From: Paraburkholderia sp. BCC1885
GTDB lineage: Bacteria; Pseudomonadota; Gammaproteobacteria; Burkholderiales; Burkholderiaceae
Direction: 5' to 3'
Assembly (NCBI RefSeq): GCF_900996235.1
Contig: NZ_CAAJGM010000216.1
Location: 1-46,704, forward strand
Length of the DNA stretch: 46,704 nt
Shown: one piece after another, positions 43,301 to 46,704 of the stretch
How the letters are laid out: every line of letters begins with the position of its first letter
How positions within the stretch are numbered: position 1 is the first letter of the stretch
The notes under the pieces: generated by a model
What the model saw: only the letters and a program-made list of their open reading frames with translations
Told to the model about the DNA's origin: nothing
Database searches by the model: none
Made by a program: the position numbers and the translations under genes

Positions 43301-43603
43301 TCACCGGAATACACGGCTCCATAACACGGTCACGACAGCCATGAAAATCATTCTGAGGGAGACCTCATGGTACTTATCTAGCGAATTAATGGGCGGAGAC
43401 TCCCGGGCGGGCAGCCCCCGGAGGCCCCGAACTTTGCGGCGCAACCATGCCGAACGTGCTGCGCGAGCGAACGCCCTCTCAGCCTCTTGCGGCAGGTCCG
43501 TGACAACGTCAAATTCCCGGCCGTCGATGTACCCCGACAACGAAAATCCCGAGGGCCGCTGCGTCATCCACCCCACATAGCCCCATGCAAAGACTTGGGT
43601 CAC
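43301..43603 (-). CDS. Small hypothetical protein with C-terminal membrane segment
   Basis: A 100-residue protein starting at GTG 43603, with the strong ribosome-binding site AAGGAGG four bases before it. MTQVFAWGYVGWMTQRPSGF then FDVVTDLPQEAERAFARAARSAWLRRK is amphipathic and Arg-rich. Residues 83-100 (SLRMIFMAVVTVLWSRVF) are a single hydrophobic helix. Family unknown. Start strength argues that it is real. Confidence 0.55.
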   Translation of the reverse strand: MTQVFAWGYVGWMTQRPSGFSLSGYIDGREFDVVTDLPQEAERAFARAARSAWLRRKVRGLRGLPARESPPINSLDKYHEVSLRMIFMAVVTVLWSRVFR

Positions 43604-43763
43604 TTCGCCTCCTTCGTCGATATCGCAAGTTTCAAGATGAGTTGATACGAATCGCCAGCAACGTCGCCAGCGTCAGCGGCAGGTATGCGTGCGATTCTTG
43701 CCATCGAGTCACACACGGATTATCTGCCCATGCGACTTCGTCGATACGCGGACGTAAGCAGAT

Positions 43764-44549
43764 TCATCCCTCGGCGCAAATTTCCGGTACACGAAAGACA
43801 GTGCTTACGAGACGGCGCTTGACGAATTCTCGGGTGTGTTTCGGTGTTCGTGCGCGACGCACCTCCGCCTTGACCAAGCGTCCGAGCGTCCCAGATGGCA
43901 TGGTGAGAATGGTATCCACCACATTAGGCGCGAGCATGCAAATCGTCAGTGCCATACGCGAAACCATCGCCCCCGCTTTTGCTTTAAGGCCTTGGGTAGG
44001 GCGCCCAACATCAATTCGGTGGTAGCGGATTCGAGCACCTCTTTTTCCGCCAACACGTATATACGTAGAGTCCATGTTGAACGCGAGGGCCTTCAGGTCC
44101 ACGTGGCGAAGTTTCGACGCGTTGGCTGGAAACCAGCCCTCAGAAAGAACATCGTCGATTGTCCAAGGACATTCCGATGGAAACCAATCGAGTCCGTTTT
44201 CGGTCGCCGCCTGAGCGAGTGCGTCTGCCCATATCGACTGGAACGTTCGGGGCTCATCAATCGCGGAGCACAGACTCGGTGAGTCGTCCAGAATATCGGC
44301 AACATCCAGCCGTCGCGCCTCAATCATTGCCGAACGACTGTCGGTGCGCTCGGCTGGCAGTTGGTTCCACTTGAGTAAATGGGCGAGCAGGACCGACATC
44401 TGTCTGGCTAGCTCAACCAGTTCCGCCTTCGCGATATCTTCAATCTCATCGGCAAGATGCTCGATGTCCAGCAGGTCGAAACGACGTTCCCGCAGAAATC
44501 GGGCTTGTTCAAATGCCCACGCGCAGACATCCTCGTCATAGGTTGTCAT
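43764..44549 (-). CDS. DUF29 domain protein with a long C-terminal extension
   Basis: A 261-residue protein, start ATG 44549 after AAGGAG. The first 145 residues are a typical DUF29 protein: YDEDVCAWAFEQARFLRERR, then IEHLADEIEDIAKAELVEL and LAHLLKWNQLPAERT. The end of the family is visible at FPSECPWTIDDVLSEGWFP (about 124-142). Ordinary DUF29 proteins stop here. This one reads on for another 115 residues of Arg/Lys-rich, poorly structured sequence, which may be read-through after a lost stop codon or a real fused tail. DUF29 function is unknown; these proteins are common on plasmids and islands and in cyanobacteria. Confidence 0.75.
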   Translation of the reverse strand: MTTYDEDVCAWAFEQARFLRERRFDLLDIEHLADEIEDIAKAELVELARQMSVLLAHLLKWNQLPAERTDSRSAMIEARRLDVADILDDSPSLCSAIDEPRTFQSIWADALAQAATENGLDWFPSECPWTIDDVLSEGWFPANASKLRHVDLKALAFNMDSTYIRVGGKRGARIRYHRIDVGRPTQGLKAKAGAMVSRMALTICMLAPNVVDTILTMPSGTLGRLVKAEVRRARTPKHTREFVKRRLVSTVFRVPEICAEG

Positions 44550-44594
44550 CTGAACTCCTTGACAGACATGCCCTACGCCCTGCCGGAACGAAAG

Positions 44595-44726
44595 TCATCT
44601 CCGGATGATTGCGACCACAAAAATGGAGCCAACTATCAGTCCGAGCACCAGAGCTATCCGGCCGACCCACTCGACTACGAAATCGACATTTTTCTGCGAA
44701 GATGCAAACCGAAATAGCCATTTCAT
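44595..44726 (-). CDS. 43-residue single-pass membrane protein, copy A
   Basis: The frame reads MKWLFRFASSQKNVDFVVEW, then a 20-residue hydrophobic helix ending VVAIIRR. GAGGCAACT precedes the ATG. It is a paralogue of the protein at 45345-45476: the same length, the same MKWLxRFASSQKN opening and the same N-in, C-out layout. It lies 48 bp after the excisionase-like gene on the same strand. Function unknown. Confidence 0.6.
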   Translation of the reverse strand: MKWLFRFASSQKNVDFVVEWVGRIALVLGLIVGSIFVVAIIRR

Positions 44727-44774
44727 AGTTGCCTCGACCGGGTCGGACGTCGGATTCGCATAGCGAGTTCGGCC

Positions 44775-44987
44775 TTATAGGCCGAGAGGGTCCTTGTCTT
44801 CGGTTTGCGAATCTAAATATTCTTTGGCGGCCCACTTCCTATCGGTCTTGTATTTCTCGACAGATGCATCGTCAATGGCATAGTCTCCGTTCTCGGTGGG
44901 AGTTCCCGTTATCTTGCCGCGTTCAAGCAATAGCCTTATGTGTGGGCGACTTACGAAGAGGTACTTGGCTGCTTCTGCGACGTTCAT
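44775..44987 (-). CDS. Excisionase-type HTH protein, orphan antitoxin-like
   Basis: A 70-residue protein from ATG 44987. MNVAEAAKYLFVSRPHIRLL is a MerR/excisionase-type helix-turn-helix, followed by a beta wing and the tail KEYLDSQTEDKDPLGL. In Burkholderiaceae, proteins with this tail are usually antitoxins directly before a PIN-domain toxin, as far as I recall. Here the next gene is the 43-residue membrane protein A, and no PIN domain is seen. It could regulate that gene, or the toxin has been lost. Confidence 0.7.
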   Translation of the reverse strand: MNVAEAAKYLFVSRPHIRLLLERGKITGTPTENGDYAIDDASVEKYKTDRKWAAKEYLDSQTEDKDPLGL

Positions 44988-45344
44988 GTCCAGTCTCCGA
45001 GGCCACCCTGCCGCAAGCGAGGCCAATGTCAACAAACCGCGGACTCCAAAGCAGGCGGCTGCGGGCCGTGTTGCTTAGAAATCCAGATGTCAAAAGTGAC
45101 GGTAGCGAATTCACGTCGTACGCCTTGGAGGAATCGCATCGCGACATAGTCCACTGCATGCTCAATGTCGAATGTGACGCCTCTTCGAGCCGCGCCAACT
45201 CGTGTTTAGCCGATGCTGTTGGTCCCCTGGTAAGCTGTTGCGCTTGTCAAAGGATTGCCACCTTCAAAGTCTTGGGTACCGCGCCGGAGCAGAATCCCGG
45301 GCGCGGCGCCTTCTGGAAATCATAAGAAATCACCACGGTTCCGT
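44988..45344. other. Gap without a convincing gene
   Basis: A leftward frame contains VTFDIEHAVDYVAMRFLQG and ends about 45050, with no good start codon. It may be the decayed end of an unknown gene. Nothing else is supported in this 357-bp stretch. Confidence 0.3.
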
Positions 45345-45476
45345 TCATCTGAAAATCCTCGGGACCAATATGACGAGCACGAGGACCACGCCGAGCAACA
45401 CTATCGCCCCGCCGAACCACTTCGCAACACAGTCGATGTTTTTCTGCGATGAAGCGAATCGGGTTAGCCACTTCAT
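45345..45476 (-). CDS. 43-residue single-pass membrane protein, copy B
   Basis: The frame from ATG 45476 reads MKWLTRFASSQKNIDCVAKW, then a hydrophobic helix ending ILVPRIFR. It is the paralogue of copy A at 44595-44726: same length and about half identical. The gene follows the 149-residue gene by 31 bp and is likely cotranscribed with it. The larger open frame upstream of this ATG is not credible. Function unknown. Confidence 0.6.
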   Translation of the reverse strand: MKWLTRFASSQKNIDCVAKWFGGAIVLLGVVLVLVILVPRIFR

Positions 45477-45507
45477 GTCTAAGCCCACTTGGTCAATGTC
45501 GATGGCA

Positions 45508-45957
45508 TTACCTGTCGCCGGCCAGGAAATCGAACCAGTCCCATGAATAAACACAGTCCATAGGCATCGGGTCTTCTTCAATTAGCGGACGAGTCGAGTA
45601 AGCGATATGTTTCTGGAACATGCTTCGCGCCGGTTCCGGTATCTCCCGGAGGCGAATATATGGAACGTTACCGGCTACACGTACAGGAACATCAAGTTTC
45701 CGGGAACGTGGAGGCAGTTCCTCTTTTCCTGTCAACGCCACCGCAATTGCGCGAGCTACGAGGTCCCACACGGTCGTGGAGTAGCGTGGATAATCAAGCA
45801 AGCCTGCGCTTCCGATACCGCCCTGCCCATTCTCGTGTAGTTCGACCCGGTAGTCCGCGAGCGTACCATTCTTGATTCGCCCAATATCTGCGGCCGCGAA
45901 CGCGTTGCGACCACTTTCGCGCCCGCCTGGCCAGATTTCGACAATTACTTTCAGCAT
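45508..45957 (-). CDS. Conserved hypothetical protein (149 residues)
   Basis: ATG 45957 has GGAGGT nine bases before it. The protein begins MLKVIVEIWPGGRESGRNAF, has RYSTTVWDLVARAIAVALTGKEELPPR in the middle, and ends with a REIPEPARSMFQKHIAYSTR segment followed by DCVYSWDWFDFLAG. This is similar in style to hypothetical proteins I recall from Burkholderia genomic islands, with no known activity. The Trp/Asp-rich end suggests a small binding domain. It is probably in one transcript with membrane protein B. Confidence 0.65.
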   Translation of the reverse strand: MLKVIVEIWPGGRESGRNAFAAADIGRIKNGTLADYRVELHENGQGGIGSAGLLDYPRYSTTVWDLVARAIAVALTGKEELPPRSRKLDVPVRVAGNVPYIRLREIPEPARSMFQKHIAYSTRPLIEEDPMPMDCVYSWDWFDFLAGDR

Positions 45958-46029
45958 GTTGCGGTACCTCCGCGACGTATATCGCGCGGGAAGTTACGAA
46001 CTTGCACCGCGACGTCTGCGGATTCACTT

Positions 46030-46215
46030 CTATGCGTTGTAGTTTTTGTGCATCTCAGTAAGCCAATTTCGAATGTGCTGCTGAGCGCCTACATCGCTGA
46101 TGCCTCGCGCCGAGTCTAGAAGCAAGAAATTCTGGATAAGCTCGCCCGGCTCAAGACAAAAATGGTAGGCACCGTCGACTGAATCATCGATTGCTACCAC
46201 GTCGATGCGATTCAT
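46030..46215 (-). CDS. Short hypothetical protein (61 residues)
   Basis: The frame MNRIDVVAIDDSVDGAYHF to NWLTEMHKNYNA has reasonable amino acid use, but no ribosome-binding site is visible. Family unknown. It sits between the 149-residue gene and the BPSL0761-like gene, all leftward. Confidence 0.4.
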   Translation of the reverse strand: MNRIDVVAIDDSVDGAYHFCLEPGELIQNFLLLDSARGISDVGAQQHIRNWLTEMHKNYNA

Positions 46216-46270
46216 GACGTATCGATGAATCGGTCTCTGAGTCGCGGCGCGGTTTCCATGAGTTCGCGCT

Positions 46271-46474
46271 TCAGTTCTGATTTGGATGAGCCCAAACTCC
46301 GGGCAGTGCTAGAGCAGACACTTCCAGGTCGACATCCATCGGATAGTGTTTGAGCAGACCAGTCGCAACTGTCTCAATCAGACCCGAGATACTCACGGCG
46401 TCGGCTCTCGCAAGCAATAGCAAAAAGTCGCGCGTTTCGATAACCGCCTTCGTCCGCGCATCTGGTGTCGGCAT
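46271..46474 (-). CDS. BPSL0761 family protein
   Basis: A 67-residue protein from ATG 46474. MPTPDARTKAVIETRDFLLL followed by LLKHYPMDVDL matches the small BPSL0761 family as I know it, whose members begin M-x-MP-x-ERT-x-AV-x-x-TR-x-FL and end with LLRHYP. The frame is open up to 46567 (TTG), but the family start is here. Such proteins are frequent near islands in Burkholderia and have no assigned function. An acidic insertion VSISGLIETVATG separates the two family blocks. Confidence 0.65.
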   Translation of the reverse strand: MPTPDARTKAVIETRDFLLLLARADAVSISGLIETVATGLLKHYPMDVDLEVSALALPGVWAHPNQN

Positions 46475-46607
46475 ATCAGCTTCGTCAATTGCATCCCGAA
46501 AAGTATCTTGCGACTTCCGCATGGTAAGCGGCTCGGCCCGACCGTTTCGCCATGCTGACTTTTCCAAAGCATGATGAGGGCGTTCAGATCAACGGAGCCA
46601 GTCAGCC

Positions 46608-46704
46608 ATGTCGAACGCAGGGGGCGCAGCCCATCCCCGTCGCACGTACGCGCGAAAATTCAAGCAGCAGGTGATCAGAGAGACGTTGGTGCCTGGCATG
46701 TCGG
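46608..46704 (+). CDS. N-terminus of an IS66/IS3-type transposase accessory protein (partial)
   Basis: From ATG 46608 the frame runs off the right edge after MSNAGGAAHPRRTYARKFKQ and QVIRETLVPGMS. The pattern RRTY-x-x-x-FK-x-x-V-x-E-x-LVPGMS is typical of the HTH of IS66 TnpA and related IS3 OrfA proteins. Only the start is visible, so the family and integrity are uncertain. It shows that mobile DNA also follows on the right. Confidence 0.55.
   Translation, partial: MSNAGGAAHPRRTYARKFKQQVIRETLVPGMS

Noticed and set aside
45050..45200. Possible PIN toxin or other gene between the HTH gene and membrane protein B
   Set aside because: The leftward frame there has no usable start and no conserved acidic residues of a PIN domain.
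1..46704. CRISPR array or tRNA/rRNA genes
   Set aside because: No regularly spaced repeats, Cas proteins, or cloverleaf sequences were noticed by eye on either strand. A tRNAscan or CRISPR search was not possible.

Overview
The window looks like a chromosome of Burkholderia, Paraburkholderia or Caballeronia. The evidence is the GC-rich, Burkholderiaceae-style housekeeping block (MidA-like methyltransferase, pteridine-reductase-like SDR, folB, ttcA, glmU, glmS), an H-NS-type silencer of the Burkholderia kind, and small BPSL0761-type and DUF29 proteins. This is read from sequence only; no database search was made.

Layout. 1-7525 is core genome, entered through the tail of an insertion-sequence transposase. 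7525 to about 15.69 kb is an accessory island immediately after glmS. A 28-bp copy of the glmS 3' end (7496-7523) is repeated exactly at 15664-15691, so the island has the shape of an element integrated at the glmS end, although no integrase is seen inside it. Its cargo is a small winged-helix-like protein, a 735-residue protein of unknown function with a C-terminal HTH, and a tightly overlapping four-gene operon. The operon encodes a Gly-rich 126-residue protein, a PfkB-like kinase fused to a nucleoside deoxyribosyltransferase, a QueC-like enzyme and a SagB-like flavin dehydrogenase. It meets, tail to tail, an OGG-type DNA glycosylase gene. I regard this set as the best candidate for an undescribed system. 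Its parts recall the ancillary genes of type IV CBASS and the QueC-like protein of Qat, but no CD-NTase, TGT, ATPase or TatD gene is present. My hypothesis is a deazapurine-based modification of the Gly-rich protein, serving defence or signalling.

A perfect terminator (15830-15862) separates this island from a second accessory stretch of about 16-37 kb that reads as a defence island. It holds Hachiman (HamA and HamB), a GHKL ATPase coupled to a large protein with a degenerate phosphoribosyltransferase-like segment, a DUF4236/LprI-like membrane protein gene and a giant DUF4011-helicase-nuclease-DUF3320 gene. The last two each appear to be split by a one-base frameshift. It also holds a HEPN-motif protein and several unknown proteins.

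37-46.7 kb is mixed accessory DNA: an H-NS-like protein with two DNA-binding modules, an IS630-type transposase next to a DUF29 remnant, a SWIM zinc-finger protein, a membrane-anchored ClpP-like protein, a DUF29 protein, an orphan excisionase-like antitoxin, two paralogous 43-residue membrane proteins and small conserved hypotheticals. The window ends inside the start of another transposase.
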